The notes: generated by a model not told the origin, from the sequence alone. Shown: positions 11,745 through 23,975, numbered from the stretch's first letter. The stretch: 64,000 nucleotides of DNA from Heterocephalus glaber (GCF_000247695.1 NW_004624866.1:4690393-4754392), one strand, 5' to 3'. Translations and numbers: made by a program.

Positions 11745-11900
11745 TCAGCTTTACCAGCTTTATTGAAGTGTAAGTAACAGAGAATACTTATATATATGTG
11801 GGGGTACAATGTGATGTTTTTTGATACACTGTGATACACGGTGAAATGATTACTACAATCAAGCTAAGATATCCATCACCTGACACAGTTGCCTTTTTTG
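11745..11900 (+). mobile_element. L1 3' UTR fragment (old L1M type)
   Basis: CCAGCTTTATTGAAGTGTAA, GGGGGTACAATGTGATGTTT and AAGATATCCATCACCTGACA follow the order of L1M 3' ends. Confidence 0.7.
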
Positions 11901-11935
11901 GTGTGTGCGTGTGGGGCGAACACCTTCTTCACAAA

Positions 11936-11982
11936 GAATAAATTAAAGAGTAAAATTAAAGAATAAATTAAAGAGTAAAATA
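11936..11982 (+). repeat. Local tandem duplication, ~23-bp unit
   Basis: GAATAAATTAAAGAGTAAAA occurs twice back to back with a short linker. Confidence 0.85.
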
Positions 11983-13057
11983 CAACAGAAAGCTTATTAA
12001 TGCAGCTAAAAGCATGAAGTGGTTCGTTAGCTACCATCTGTCAAAACTGGGCTCTCTGTGGTGACAAGTGGAGACCCTTCCAGCTTTTAAGTTCTGCTGT
12101 TTGCACTACAACTTCCAAAGCACTGAAGAGAGAAGAGACCTCCCAGAATCTCCTACTACAGAACCAAGCTAATCACATTAGGACATCAGGAGAAGAAAAG
12201 TCACACACACTTCCCTCAGTGGCAAGTTTCCCTTCCATCCTGGTTACGGCACATCTACTACAGAAGTAAAAGCCATTGGTTGATATAAAACTTGCGTGTA
12301 AATGTAGAGCACAATCTGAAGGTAAATCAACTCTTGGGTACTGGTGATGTGTGTGCCTTACATTCACCTTCTATTAAATGCTTGACAAAGCAGAACAAAA
12401 TGGTTAAAGGTGCTATGTAAAGATGTTTTGCTATGTGCCAGCTGAGGAGTTACATTGTTTCTTGAATTGATACCTTTAAAGCACTAATGCATTTTAATAT
12501 CTTCTTTAAAACTGCTGCTGAACACTACCAAGAAGTCCACAGGAACAGTTCTTGCTTTTTCAAAATGGTAAGACACATTTTAAAAGCTAAAAGCCATTTC
12601 ACAACCCAGAATAAAGGCCATGACCCTTCTGTCCCACCAGAAGGAATATTATACTATATTCCATTCTGCTCTTTTGGCTGAAGAGAGCTTCAAATAAGAT
12701 CTCTGCTGTTACCAAAAAATTCAAAGGAGAAGCTCTTCTTTGAGCCTCCCCAGCAATATGCATTCCTGGAGAGCTGGCTTCCCTTTCTGGAAGAGGGCAC
12801 AAGGCAAGGATATGTAGGAGCTTGGAGCTCATGAGCTCCTCTGCTCAAAGAAACCCTGGACACCAAAGTAAGATGTATGAAATATCCCATGATAGTGATT
12901 TTCAAAGTCTCTGGACGATTCTCATAATCATTTCTACTTCTCAGGCTACCTGTCTTTTGTGAACTGGAACCTAAGTCAGTATCCACCTCACTTGCTTGAA
13001 TGAATCCCAAAGCAACTCAGTAAATGACATGGGTGTTAAGAAACTATGAGGACAAAA
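11983..13057. other. Unique intronic DNA
   Basis: No repeat family or exon recognised here. Confidence 0.5.
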
Positions 13058-13067
13058 AGTAGCAATC

Positions 13068-13150
13068 GGCCGGGGATTTAGCTCAGGGGTTCCGCTGCCT
13101 GCCTCGCAAGTGCAAGGTCCGGAGTTTGATCCCTGGTACCAAAAAAAAAC
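13068..13150 (+). mobile_element. ID-like SINE, young
   Basis: GGCCGGGGATTTAGCTCAGG through GAGTTTGATCCCTGGTACC. Perfect target duplication AGTAGCAATC at 13058 and 13151. Confidence 0.95.
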
Positions 13151-13254
13151 AGTAGCAATCAATATGCCTGGATGAAATCAGTAACTCTTGATTTCAGAAC
13201 AAGAATCCTTTTACACAATTTGAAACAAAGAGAAAGGAAGGAAACTACTTATTA

Positions 13255-13390
13255 GGTGTCAATCAAGAACCACTCCTAGGCAAGATACACATTTTCCCAC
13301 TTGGTCATGCTAACATTGCTTTTGAGAAAATTAGGACTCAGGTTCAAGTAACCTGCCATAAACTGCCAGTTAACTGATGAAGCCAGTATT
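13255..13390 (-). mobile_element. MIR remnant
   Basis: GAGAAAATTAGGACTCAGGT and CAAGTAACCTGCCATAAACT resemble the reverse complement of the MIR core region. Diverged. Confidence 0.45.
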
Positions 13391-14024
13391 ATTTCACCAC
13401 TGCTACCTTCATGGTCTGGTGTTTTCATGGACACTGTAACACAGCCCTATGCAACAGACATCATGGAACACACACACTACATAGGACACCTGGAAACCAA
13501 ATACTTTGGGTGTACGGGGTAGGAAAACAAGAGGTTTCCCCCACCTCCTACTGACTAAACATCATACTACATGTACTGGAAAAAAGACCAGCCAAAAGAG
13601 TGGGTATAACCTCAAGAATGATCCACTAAGAGACACCCAAAGGCAAAGGGGTAGAGGAAGGGGCATTCCATATAGAAGGGAAAACCTGAGCAAAGGTGCA
13701 GAGATGGGGAAGTCCAGGGCAAGCAGGGAACAATGAGTAACTCCTTGAGCTTCCCTGTGACTTCTCAGAGCCAGGATGGTGAAACACAGAAGTACCTCAG
13801 AAACGTGTCATAAGTTACTGCCCACAATTAGGAGAGTGTGGCCATAATATTCCTGTCCTAATAAAGATGAGAGGTAACAAATCATTTGAAAATGTTTTCA
13901 CTTCTTCCACAGGCTTCAGTTGCTGAATTACTACATAAGAAAAAATTTTCCAAGGGTTCACCAAGGTTAACAAGAGGCTGCCTTTGGCCCAAGCACATCT
14001 GAACCAGTTTGCACATACAAATGT

Positions 14025-14110
14025 TTCATTTTCTGAATCCATATTTAGTGAATGCCTTCTATGTGCCAGGCACTGTGCCAGGTGCAAGAAACACAAAGAT
14101 AAACTGACTT
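14025..14110 (-). mobile_element. MIR-like remnant
   Basis: GCCTTCTATGTGCCAGGCAC TGTGCC corresponds to the reverse complement of the MIR 3' part (acagtgcctggcacatagta). Confidence 0.55.
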
Positions 14111-14130
14111 TATTCTTAGTTGCTAAAAAC

Positions 14131-15700
14131 ACAGTAGGAGATGGCTGAGATAATTAAAGTAAAATGTGGTAACTGCTGTAAAAATAATAAATAAGGGATT
14201 ACCATCAACTAGGCCGGGCCATCATGAAAGGGTAGCAGCAGAAACATTTTTTAAATGCACTATTTCATCCACATCTAGGCTTATCTTTGATTTGGCTGGA
14301 TCTATTATGAATAATTTACATGTTTGTAGACAACTGCATAACACAGTGCCGTAACTCTGACTCCCTCGTTCCACGTGCCAACCTGTGCTGACACTGGCTG
14401 GTGGTTTCTGACAAGTGGCTCATGGCTTACACTTACACACACTGCATCCACCTTTATAACAGCATCATCAGTCTCTAAACAAATATCCCTTCTCATCAGC
14501 CAGGCTCAGATCACCCTGCTGACCTCAAAGGGGTCTCATCCCTCCCACACAATTAAACTGGACAGCACACAGTACAAACAGTAGAAAGGAACACAGCTGG
14601 CTTCACTCCCTTCCCCCCACCCAGGACTTTCTGAGCCCACTTGCCTCAGTCCTTCCTTTATCATCTCTCCTTAACACCTAGAATAGGTCATCCTACCTCA
14701 CCTGCTTCAAGGCACACCTCCTCTGGCTCTTGAAAATCCCTCCAGGAAATTCAATCCATGAATAAACTTATTCACGACCTATAATTCTATCTATTTCATT
14801 TTAAAAGATGCTAATAATGCATGATGTTTGTATAACTAAGCCATCTACACAGCATTTCACACTTAAGCTTTCGTTAAACCTGTCAACAAAGCAACAAGGC
14901 AGACAGAACATGGACTGCTAACCCTCCTTCCCACATGAGCCCCTCCTGAGCTGAAACCACATTGTGATCAGTTTTGCATCCTCAGCAACTCACACAGACA
15001 ATGTTTAATGAACAAGAGAAGGGTGGCACAGACTGCGGGGATCCCATAGTGGGGGGGATTTGCAGTGGGTGAAAAACATAAACATTAGGCCTCCTGGCTG
15101 CTAAATCAATGCTCTGACAATAACACAGAACAAAAGTAGGTTAAATATGAAGTCAAATTAAATATTACAAATATGTGGTTACTTATATCCAAATGGAACC
15201 AGCCAAAAGGATTTATAAATCTGTATTAGGATTGGCATATATAGTCCTCCTAAAGATATGAAAAAACAGAATTCTGAAAATAAAGTATAAATACTGTTGT
15301 TTAATATTTCCATAAATAGAAAAGGATACTAAAGTGCTAAATGTTACTTAAAGCAAACTCAACTCCAACACAGTCTAAGTGATCCTACTTGAAAAGATGC
15401 TTGCACACAAACTTTCAGCTAAAAAGCAATCCTGATGACTTGGTAGAACCGTGGAAAGTCAGTGAAATTGCTTATTAAGTAAATATAGGCTGAATTTTGG
15501 CTTTATTATTAAGTTCAAGACTAAGCGAATCTGAGAAATAGGCATCATAGTGATACAACAGGGCATTACTGCAGGCACTGATTCTTGTAGCGTACCCATG
15601 CAAAGGGAAGACAGAATTCTACCACAGGTAAATCTACAGAAACAAATATAAGAATGAGCATCTACTGAGTTCTCAGACTTTATCTTGTTTTGGTTTGTTT
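14131..15700. other. Unique intronic DNA
   Basis: No SINE, LTR, exon or RNA recognised. A G-run at 15051-15057 is the only low-complexity feature. Confidence 0.5.
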
Positions 15701-15701
15701 T

Positions 15702-15825
15702 TTAATTTTTTGAGACAGTGTCTCACTATGTAGCCCAGGCTGTCCTTGAACTCCCAACGATCCTCCTCCTGCTTCAGCCGCCAGAGTGCTGGGATTACTA
15801 TAGGCATACGCCACCATACCCAGCC
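15702..15825 (-). mobile_element. B1 SINE
   Basis: TTTTGAGACAGTGTCTCACT through CACCATACCCAGCC, the reverse complement of B1. Confidence 0.9.
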
Positions 15826-15904
15826 TGCCCTTCAGAGTCTTATTCTATGCAACGGTACTGTGCAGCAAACTTTCTCTGATGACAGAAGTGTTCTTCTATA
15901 TTTG

Positions 15905-16072
15905 CACTGTCTAATATGGTAGCTACTAGCCATACGTAGATTTTGTATACTTGAAATGGACTAGAGCAACTGAGGAACTGAATTTTACGTTTTATTTGTT
16001 AACTGGCTCACATTTAAACAGCCACATGTGGCTTGGTGACTACCATGCAGAACACCTACAGAAGATGAAAAA
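15905..16072 (+). mobile_element. Palindromic nonautonomous hAT remnant
   Basis: GGTAGCTACTAGCCATACGT near the left end, and GCCACATGTGGCTTGGTGAC with ACCATGCAG near the right end, form the half-palindromic layout of a well-known old mammalian hAT family. Exact subfamily not determined. Confidence 0.6.
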
Positions 16073-16264
16073 GAAATACACTAACTTTCAACAAGAACCC
16101 TTTAAAAGACAATAGACTGACTCCTAGAAGTCTATCTAAGAATTTTAGTCAAGGGAAGTGTTGTCCAAGGTCAAATAAATATCAAGTTACCTACAAGGCA
16201 GGCTGGTCCTCCACTCTAATCTCTCTCCAAGGTGGTAATTTGCCTAAAAAGTCAGCAATGAACC

Positions 16265-16400
16265 AGATGGCAAAGGAAATTAATAATCACAAATAATCCA
16301 CAATATGTCAGCCACTTTAATGGGTTCATTACAACTACTGTCATATTTAATCCTTACCATGATTTTGACAAGTAGCCGTTACTGTTCCAATCTCTACAGG
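16265..16400 (-). mobile_element. Possible MIR remnant
   Basis: ATGGGTTCATTACAACTACT and ATATTTAATCCTTACCATGA resemble a reversed MIR 3' half. Weak. Confidence 0.35.
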
Positions 16401-17099
16401 GATTGGTGCAACCAGAATTCCAGCCCAAAATGATACATCTTCAAAATTCCCCCACCACAATACCTACCTCTTCAAGGTGCCTTTTCAAGGTCTCTATCCA
16501 TCTTCTGACCCTCAGACTTTCACTGATGCAGTCAACCACATACCCTCAAAGTTTCCAACATTCAGTAATCTCTGCCTAGAGTGCTGGAAATTAATTGGGG
16601 TCCTAACCAAGCACAAGATAATTGTCATTTCCAATAAAGCAATGACAAATTACATTTCTTCACCTTTCTGATAGACGCCTTATAGCAGAGCTACCTCTGA
16701 AATGGAGAGCAGCCAAAGGAAAAGCTCAGCACAGCCAACATTTACCAATTAGTCCTCGCTAGCGCCTGAAGAAGGTCACAATATTCAGCAGTGACATCAC
16801 TCCTCCCTTGTAGGGGAGGCAGGTTGGCCACTCAGGCCATATTTCAAGGCTGTGCCTGAACTCTCTCCATTCCTCAAACATCCCTGACTCAAAGCTCCAG
16901 CCTTAGCTCCCATGAGTAACTCTGTTGTCTTTCGGGCTTTCCCAGAAAGGATCTTTCAGACCTCAAAGGAACCCTGCTCTCCTTGGACAGTATCAGAGGT
17001 TCACAGTGTGTCTGAAGAATCTCTGTACTGTGAGCCTCAGCTGAAAACAAAGCAAGATTATATCCTAAGAAAACATATGTCCACATAAACCCTGCACCC

Positions 17100-17275
17100 T
17101 CACAGCAGAATTGGTCCCAACAATCCGAAAGCAGAATGATTCAAATGCCCATCAACTGATGAATGGAAAAACAAATGGGATATATGCCTCCAAATTTACT
17201 AAAAATCATCTAATTGTAAACATTTCAAGGGTGAAATCTGTGGTATTTAAATTATATCTCAATTAAGTTACGTGA
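17100..17275 (+). mobile_element. L1 3' end fragment
   Basis: AATGCCCATCAACTGATGAA and GGGATATATG match the distal L1 ORF2 phrase for NCPSTDEW..., then an AT-rich tail. Confidence 0.65.
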
Positions 17276-17276
17276 G

Positions 17277-17360
17277 GGGCTGAGGATGTGGCTGGCTCAG
17301 TGGTAAAGCACTTGCCTAACATGACCAAGGGCCTGGGATTGATCTCCAGCACCGTAAACA
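17277..17360 (+). mobile_element. ID SINE, older subtype
   Basis: GGGGCTGAGGATGTGGCTGG, GGTAAAGCACTTGCCTAACA and CCAGCACCG follow the more canonical ID sequence, unlike the TTTAGCTCAGTGG type. Confidence 0.8.
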
Positions 17361-17830
17361 GATGAAAACCCACGTATTTAATGCCTTCTGGGTTATATGG
17401 GGTTTCCAGAAGCTCAATGACCCAGCCAGCCCTCAAGAAATTACACCAGAAAAAAATCGCCTAGAAGCTCCGTTTCCTTCACCTATGACAACACACAGTA
17501 GAGGAAATTACTACAGACAATAAAGTTATAAGGATTTTTTTCCCCAAAGATAATCATAACATAGCAATGGTAGGATCCCAGAAGGGATGTAACCTACAGC
17601 AGTTGTATCTCAAGTGTCAATTAAAATAAGAAAATAAAATGGTGATGTTTTCACATCTTCCCTAAATTCAGCTTAGTACTTCACAAGTTGTCTTTTGTTG
17701 GAAACTTAAAACACAAAAACCAAAGAAAAGCCAAAATCATCTCCAACTTATGAATAAGGAAATTAAGTCTTAAGTATACATATGACTCTAGAGAACGCAC
17801 ACAGAGAATAAAAATTAAAATTTAAAAAAA

Positions 17831-17931
17831 AGGAGAGCCAGGACTGTAGCTCAGTGGCGCTGCGCCTGCCTGGCAAGTGCAAGGTCCTGAGTTCAATTCT
17901 CGATACCTGGGAAAAAAAAAAAAAAAAAGAA
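17831..17931 (+). mobile_element. ID-like SINE
   Basis: CCAGGACTGTAGCTCAGTGG through GAGTTCAATTCTCGATACC and a long A tail. Confidence 0.9.
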
Positions 17932-17935
17932 GGAA

Positions 17936-17998
17936 ATGAGATGTCAAAAAGACTCGGTAATTCTTAACATGAGATGTCAGAAAGGTCTAGTAATTCTT
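17936..17998 (+). repeat. Tandem duplication, ~33-bp unit
   Basis: ATGAGATGTCAAAAAGACTC GGTAATTCTT is followed by a copy reading ATGAGATGTCAGAAAGGTCT AGTAATTCTT; the units differ by a few bases. Confidence 0.85.
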
Positions 17999-18059
17999 CT
18001 TGTCTGAATCAAACTTAACATTTCCAGTTACCAAATATGGAGTAGATTAGATCATAACC

Positions 18060-18265
18060 TAGGTGTGCCTGCCACAAGCCAAATCCTGCTCTAAGCACAC
18101 ACACAGCACTGTACGTGACTTAACTCTCATAACCACCTATCTTTAGACATGAACAAAATTAGGGTTAGTGGAGCCCATTCTTTCCAAACCTGGGGAGTAA
18201 CTGCTGATAAAGCAGCTGCTCAGCAGGGAACAGTGGACAGGACTCAAACTGTCTGCCTTCCAACA
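18060..18265 (-). mobile_element. MIR remnant
   Basis: CACTGTACGTGACTTAACTC TCATAACCACC and GGACTCAAACTGTCTGCCTT resemble a reversed MIR. Confidence 0.5.
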
Positions 18266-19429
18266 TCTGGTCAATGCTCCAGACGTAACTACAAACTACT
18301 ATGGTCTCAAAGGTCTTCCTCCATGCAAAGTTCTTCAACAACAGTACTACTTGTGGGCCTTTAAGGACTAAACTCATTAGAGAAACGCTGAATATTTTAA
18401 ACATGAGAAAGAGTCACATATGGATGTAAAAAGCCATAACATCATCTCAGTTTCACTGTAATAGTACAGCTGCAGGTTAGTTCCAACCCTAAAACACAGT
18501 GACCACCTCAACGTCTAAAAGCAGGACAGCCTGACAGGAAAAGAAGACAGAACACTGCCAACTCATTCTTGCTAACTTCCACTGCCTGAACCCAACTGGC
18601 ACTGAGAGCCACAGGCCCTCTGATGTCATTTTTAAGGGCAAGCAATGTGCAAAGTGACTCGGGGATTAAAAGAAAATCAATCTGCACATGGGATAGATAG
18701 GGGGCCCTTAGAAAATGATCTGGCACCTAATCATCCTTGTCTAAATGCATATTCAGGAAAGAAGATTTCACCAAATGGTGAGGAGGAGGCTCCTACGGAA
18801 AACTGACTGAAAGCATGTTCCACAATCCCTCCCCACTGGCCTCTGTATCTAGCTCCTGTCCTTTAATTCAGGGTATTTCATAAACGTAAAGCCATTAATA
18901 CTAAGACTTTTCTGTCATTTCTCCCAATTTCATCACAGTTATGTTCCCCTTTTACCCAATATCTGGACTAACTCTTTGGTACATTACTTTCCAAACTCAC
19001 ATATCTACAATGGACACAAAGCCAGCACTCATTTTTCTAAAACTATCAAGTAATCTGATCAAGAAAATGTAAGTGCTAAAGATCACAATGAATGGTATTC
19101 TTCTGTACATTTCCAACAAAAGTATTATCCAGTCCCATGACTCTTATCCATGTGTCACACAGGGTAGTTCACTTCCCCTTTAGCCCTTGAGAAAATGACA
19201 TCCCAGCCCCAGAGGGCTTAGGCCTACAGCACAGACTTCAGAATTTATGGTGAAGGAATCCCATTAGCAGCTTATCTCTAAATCTGTTGCTGTCTCTTCA
19301 TTCAAGAATATTTATTCAATAACTATTACATCCATAGATGAGATGTGTACTACCCTCAAGAGCACTCTGAAGGAAAATGTGCCTAGAAGCAAAACCTCTG
19401 TCTGCACAGAGCTGTACATAAAACCACAG
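18266..19429. other. Unique intronic DNA
   Basis: No repeat family or exon recognised here. Confidence 0.5.
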
Positions 19430-19786
19430 TGTTATGGTTTGGATCTGAAATGTCCATCAAGGGTTATCTGTTGAAATGTTTGGTCACCAGGCTCTAGCAC
19501 TATTTTGAGGTGGAGGAAACTTCAAGAGGTAGAGCCTAGAAGGAGGAAGTTAAGTCACTGAGGGTGTGTCCCCTTGAGGGGACACTGGCACCAGGCATTC
19601 CTCTCTCTTTTTGCTTCTCAGAAGCTCTGATCAACCACAAGCTCCCCACAATGATGTTCTACCTCAAGGCTAAAAACAACAGTACCAGGAAAATTATGGA
19701 CTGAACCTCAGAAACAGCAAGCCAATTCTTTTAAGTTGATTATCTCATGTATTTTGTTACAGCAATGAAAAGCTGACTAACATACA
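19430..19786 (+). mobile_element. MaLR-type solo LTR, near full length
   Basis: It starts TGTTATGGTTTGGATCTGAA and ends AAAAGCTGACTAACATACA, the TG...CA boundaries of a MaLR LTR. No coding interior. Confidence 0.8.
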
Positions 19787-21394
19787 CAATTTCAAATACT
19801 CTTTTCCAGTACCCACATAATTGATCACAATATCTAGGAAGTTCTATTATTTTATATGCAAAGAATGCATCCAACCCTCTTCTCAAACCCAGAAAAACCT
19901 TCATCCAATGATGCATTCTTATTTTTAGTGGAAAAAATAATGATAATAATAATATAAACTAAAGATAAATTATGGTGCATGAATTGGTTTGAACTCCTAC
20001 AGCTCTGATTTCTGAGGGTCAAAAATATACTACCCAGGTTAAATCTCATTAAACTAAAGTGCTTCAGAAACACCAAATCCACTTCTACTCTTCTATCTAT
20101 CTGCCACAAACTAAACTCTCAAACTATTCAGGAAGAAAATTTTTCAGAACCTATAAAAGCCAAGAAGGACTACCAGAATTCTCCTATACCACAAAATAGC
20201 CAAAGAACAGCTTCTGAAACAATAAGTCTCAAAACTGCAAGTTGAAGAATTAACTTAATTAGTCTCATAACATCATTTAGAAGGACAATAGTCCATTTTA
20301 AGCAGTATTTTAGAACTCATTTAAACCCTTTATTGTGAGGTTTGGAACACTGTATAGAGAGACGATGTGACTCATTCCAAACCGCACAACCTGTTTAATC
20401 TTACCTTATGATAAGGTAAGAATAGAACTTATATTTTCTGATTCCCAGATACCTCTCCTTAAAGTCAAAATATTCTTCCTGTTCTCAAATCAGCACTCAT
20501 TTTTCAGATTTTTATCAGTCAACTAAAAACACTCGGCAAAATGGTTGCTGAAATAGCCTTCAGTGAAACTAGAGGAAGCCACTTTCCTTCACATTTCTGG
20601 AATGTGGTGACAATCCATTGAAAGGAGCATCCCTTGCTTTTACTCAGTATTAAACTATCAACATTCTTGCTGCCCAGAGAAAACCACTGAGTAGTTCTGA
20701 AAAATACAAAGTCAGCCATGAAGGCCTTGCCAAGGTTAAGGCACCAAGTGGGAGTTCAAGGTCTTCCTTAAGTGCTAAGCACAGGACCATGAAAATTCTC
20801 CACTAACATGCAGAAGGTGCCTGAAGAATAAATGGGTGAGATGAGACTCATTACCAACGTGAGCCCGTGTGCTCCCTTCAGCAGCACATGCACCAAGATG
20901 ACCCCTTTGCCAGATAAAGTAATGAACTTTTTCCCATAGGGCCCTCTGCCAAACTAGAAATCTAAAAGCTCCCCCTAACCGTAAAGAGAATAACTATGAT
21001 CAGTGGAACTGGCCAAATTTCCAAAAGAACCCTTCATACTGAACATATTGGGAATGATAAATCCAACACAAATGCTAAATCTGACTCTCCTTTGGTGGAC
21101 CTCTATAGTTTGTCTCTACAGGGTGCTCTAATGTTCACAAAGGCAACAAACTAATAATACATACCAATTAGTACTTGCATTTGTATTAATTAAAATACTT
21201 TCATTAACAACTGGAAAATCTTTATTACCTACGGTATTTGATTTCTCTCCACTGAATCGAGGATTTTTGTTTTCCATATACTGTACAGTACTACATTCAA
21301 TTTGTGAGCCCAAAGAAAGTGTAAGTTATTGCCATCTACCCTACTAGAAAGAGAAAAGCATTTAAGAGTTTAAAAATCTGAAGTCCTTGCAGTA
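19787..21394. other. Unique intronic DNA
   Basis: Apart from the possible U6 fragment at 20869 and a faint MIR-like patch near 20340-20430, I see nothing recognisable. Confidence 0.5.
20869..20892 (+). pseudogene. Possible 5' fragment of U6 snRNA
   Basis: GTGCTCCCTTCAGCAGCACA resembles the U6 5' stem-loop GTGCTCGCTTCGGCAGCACA (two changes) and extends a few bases more before losing similarity. It is short, so chance is possible. There is no upstream PSE/TATA and no downstream U6 body. Confidence 0.4.
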
Positions 21395-21950
21395 ACTACT
21401 CTCCAAGAGAGCCCCCAATGATCCCACCCCATTGGTGTTCCTATCCTTGTGTCCTCACCTCCCATGAACAAGGCTGACTTGTGCAACTCACAGAATATCA
21501 CAGTAATGCTAACAGTGACGGTGAACCTTTTAAGCTTTCAATGATAACAAACAGCCCACTGCAACACACATGCCATAGGTTCATCACCACAGGTAGAGAA
21601 CTTCCTAGGCAGTTTCCATATTTCTGTCTCTCAGACTGCTCATTCTGGGAAACACAGCTGCCATGCTGTGTTAAACAATCTGTCCATCTGTGGAAATACC
21701 TATTTGGAAAGGCTCTGAGGCCTCCAGCCAACAGCTACTTACCAACCAGGCCAAGAAGATGTCTTGAAGGAACTCCTGCCCTAGTGAGGCCTTCGTGACT
21801 ATAGACCCATCCTAGGATGGCAACCTCATGAAAGGCTGAGGCAGAACTACCCAATTTCCTCACCCACAGACTTCAAGAAGTAAGTGTAGATGATTGTTGT
21901 TTTAAACTTTGGGAGTTTGAAGCCATTTGTCACACAATGATAGGTAAGTT
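21395..21950 (+). mobile_element. MLT1-like LTR, diverged
   Basis: CATGAACAAGGCTGACTTGT, GCCAGGCCAAG-like phrases, GATTGTTGTTTTAAACTTTG and TTTGTCACACAATGATAGGT follow the order of an old MLT1 LTR ending in the ...GCAATAGATAAC-type 3' end. Confidence 0.55.
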
Positions 21951-22244
21951 ATACCCTTTGCTTAACTCAAAATTAGGAAATAAAAGTGTAGCATTGCATA
22001 TTTGAATGATTTTAATTTTGTCCTTTCTAGTTATTCAAGTGACCAGAATTCCTTCTTGATCAACTCATTTCCATCAAGAATCCATCTTTCCTAAGGGACC
22101 AACACAGCCTTAGCATTTACCAGCCTTCTCTTTTATAATATCAATAGATGCTGAGTTATTTTTGCAAATTCACTTCCAACCAATTCAATAAACAAAGTCT
22201 ACCCCAATACTAAGAAAAGGCTGTATTATCTGAAGGGAGGGAAT

Positions 22245-22565
22245 GGTCTGAATTTTTCTGTCTCCCTAACCCCAAATTCATACATGAAAATGCCAAGTGC
22301 CAATGTGACGGCATTAGAAGATAAAAGCCTTTGGGAGAAAATGAGGTCATGAGGGTAAATCCCTCATGAACAGAATTAGTGTCCTGATGAAAGAAACAAC
22401 AGAGAGCTCTGCAGCCTTTCTTCCACCATGTCATGGGCAATCTACAAGAAGTCAGCAAGCAGTCTGCAACTAAGAAAAGGCCCTCACCAGAGCCAGACCA
22501 TGCTGGGTGGAACCCTGATCCCAGTCTGTGATCACCTGCTCCAGCAGCCTGAACCAAGACAAGGA
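22245..22565 (+). mobile_element. MLT1-type LTR
   Basis: GCCAATGTGACGGCATTAGA, AATGAGGTCATGAGGGTAAA and GAATTAGTGTCCTGATGAAA are MLT1 landmarks in order. Confidence 0.75.
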
Positions 22566-22937
22566 TAAGAGGTCTTAACTATGTGTTCACAAATAACATT
22601 TAGTCATCAGAACTCTTCTTTCACAAAGTCAGTCAAATCCCTAATGCCTACCTGTCCACCTTTCTTCCCTTTGGGTTTCATACTCTACTTGGCACACCTA
22701 ATATACAGGAGGAAGAAACCAACACAACTATGAAATCAAAAAGACCCAAGATGCATATAAATACCTAACAATAATCCATCATTCATAGGATGCCTTATCT
22801 AATAAGGTAGGAAGCAGAAAACAGGGTAATGACTTCTTTCAGAGGATAACAAGAAGCTGTAAGAATGATCTGAGATTTAACACATTCAGGGTAGGGCCGT
22901 AATTCATGTCTCTTGCTGCCAAGCAGCTCTGATTTGA

Positions 22938-23091
22938 ACGTATTGTGTTCCCGCCGGCTTGAACCACTGGTGGTATCTGCACGACTCCCTCGTCAGGCAG
23001 CAGGGGACAGCCCCGCTGGGTGTACCAGCCAACCGACGGGCAGTTGGGCATGTACCACCAGTGGTTCAAGCCGGCAAGAATTCGTGACGTT
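22938..23091. repeat. Fold-back: 23-bp perfect inverted repeat with 77-bp loop
   Basis: 22953-22975 (GCCGGCTTGAACCACTGGTG plus GTA) is the exact reverse complement of 23053-23075. Similarity continues imperfectly outward (shared AACGT about 18 bases beyond each arm) and inward (CTCCCTCGTC against its partner). The interval is unusually GC-rich for the intron. It is not a repeat family I recognise. Confidence 0.8.
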
Positions 23092-23225
23092 TCCACACCC
23101 TTGCGTTCTTTCACATTAAGTCAGACCCCGTGTGCCTGCCTTGGGAAAGAGAACTGCTTTAATGTTAACTGCCTACATGTCCAGCCATGGAAGGCTAAAT
23201 TACATATATTAATCGTCGCCTAGCG

Positions 23226-23305
23226 CAGTGCTGGCAATCCTATGGCAGGGGTGCCACAAAGGGCTGTTTGTATGACTGAAAGCTCTAAAAGGTTCGCCAT
23301 CCCTG
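23226..23305 (+). mobile_element. 80-bp nonautonomous hAT MITE (copy A)
   Basis: It starts CAGTGCTGGCAATCCTATGG and ends GGTTCGCCATCCCTG, imperfect terminal inverted repeats of hAT type. Flanks GCCTAGCG and GGCTAGAG agree at 6 of 8 positions around a CTAG core, as expected for an hAT 8-bp target duplication. A second copy lies at 33086-33161. Confidence 0.8.
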
Positions 23306-23975
23306 GGCTAGAGAGTCAGCACACATTGTCTGCACAAATAAGTCTCCACCTTCTTCCCCAAACAGCCTCACCAGATCCACAAATGACAAGAATTAACAGG
23401 GATAATACAAAAAAAAATCAATAAAGTGAAATGCCAAAGGCAAGACATCAAGCAAATACATGATCACACAATAGAAGTCCTAGCTGGGAGGAGCAGAGTG
23501 TAACTGCAGAGCAAGCACTTGTCTCCGTCTTACTTGCCAATTGGCCTCACGACCTACGTAAGTATTAATCCGGATTAAAATAGAGAAATCTTTCCAGTTC
23601 ATTAAAATGCAACCTACACAGGTAATGGTGACCCTGCAACCTTGTGTAAATGTAATAGGAAGCAATCAGTGAGTTAACCACTCTTGTCTCCTCCCTTTGT
23701 AACAACATGATACAGGATACAGTGTGTATGTCAAAGTTTCTCCAACTGTTAATGTTTTGAAACTACACAGATAAAACTGTCCTTAAAAAAAAAAGGGGGG
23801 GGGAGAATATGATATAAAGAATTGTTTTTAAAAGTACTGTGCAGGCTCCTTTCTCAAGTGGACACTTTATTGTAGAAAATTAAGGACAATTTCATGAAGA
23901 GCTACAATTTGCACTAAACCGAAAAATGTTCAAACCAGAATGCAAGAGGAGAAGACTTACATATAATCCTGATGC

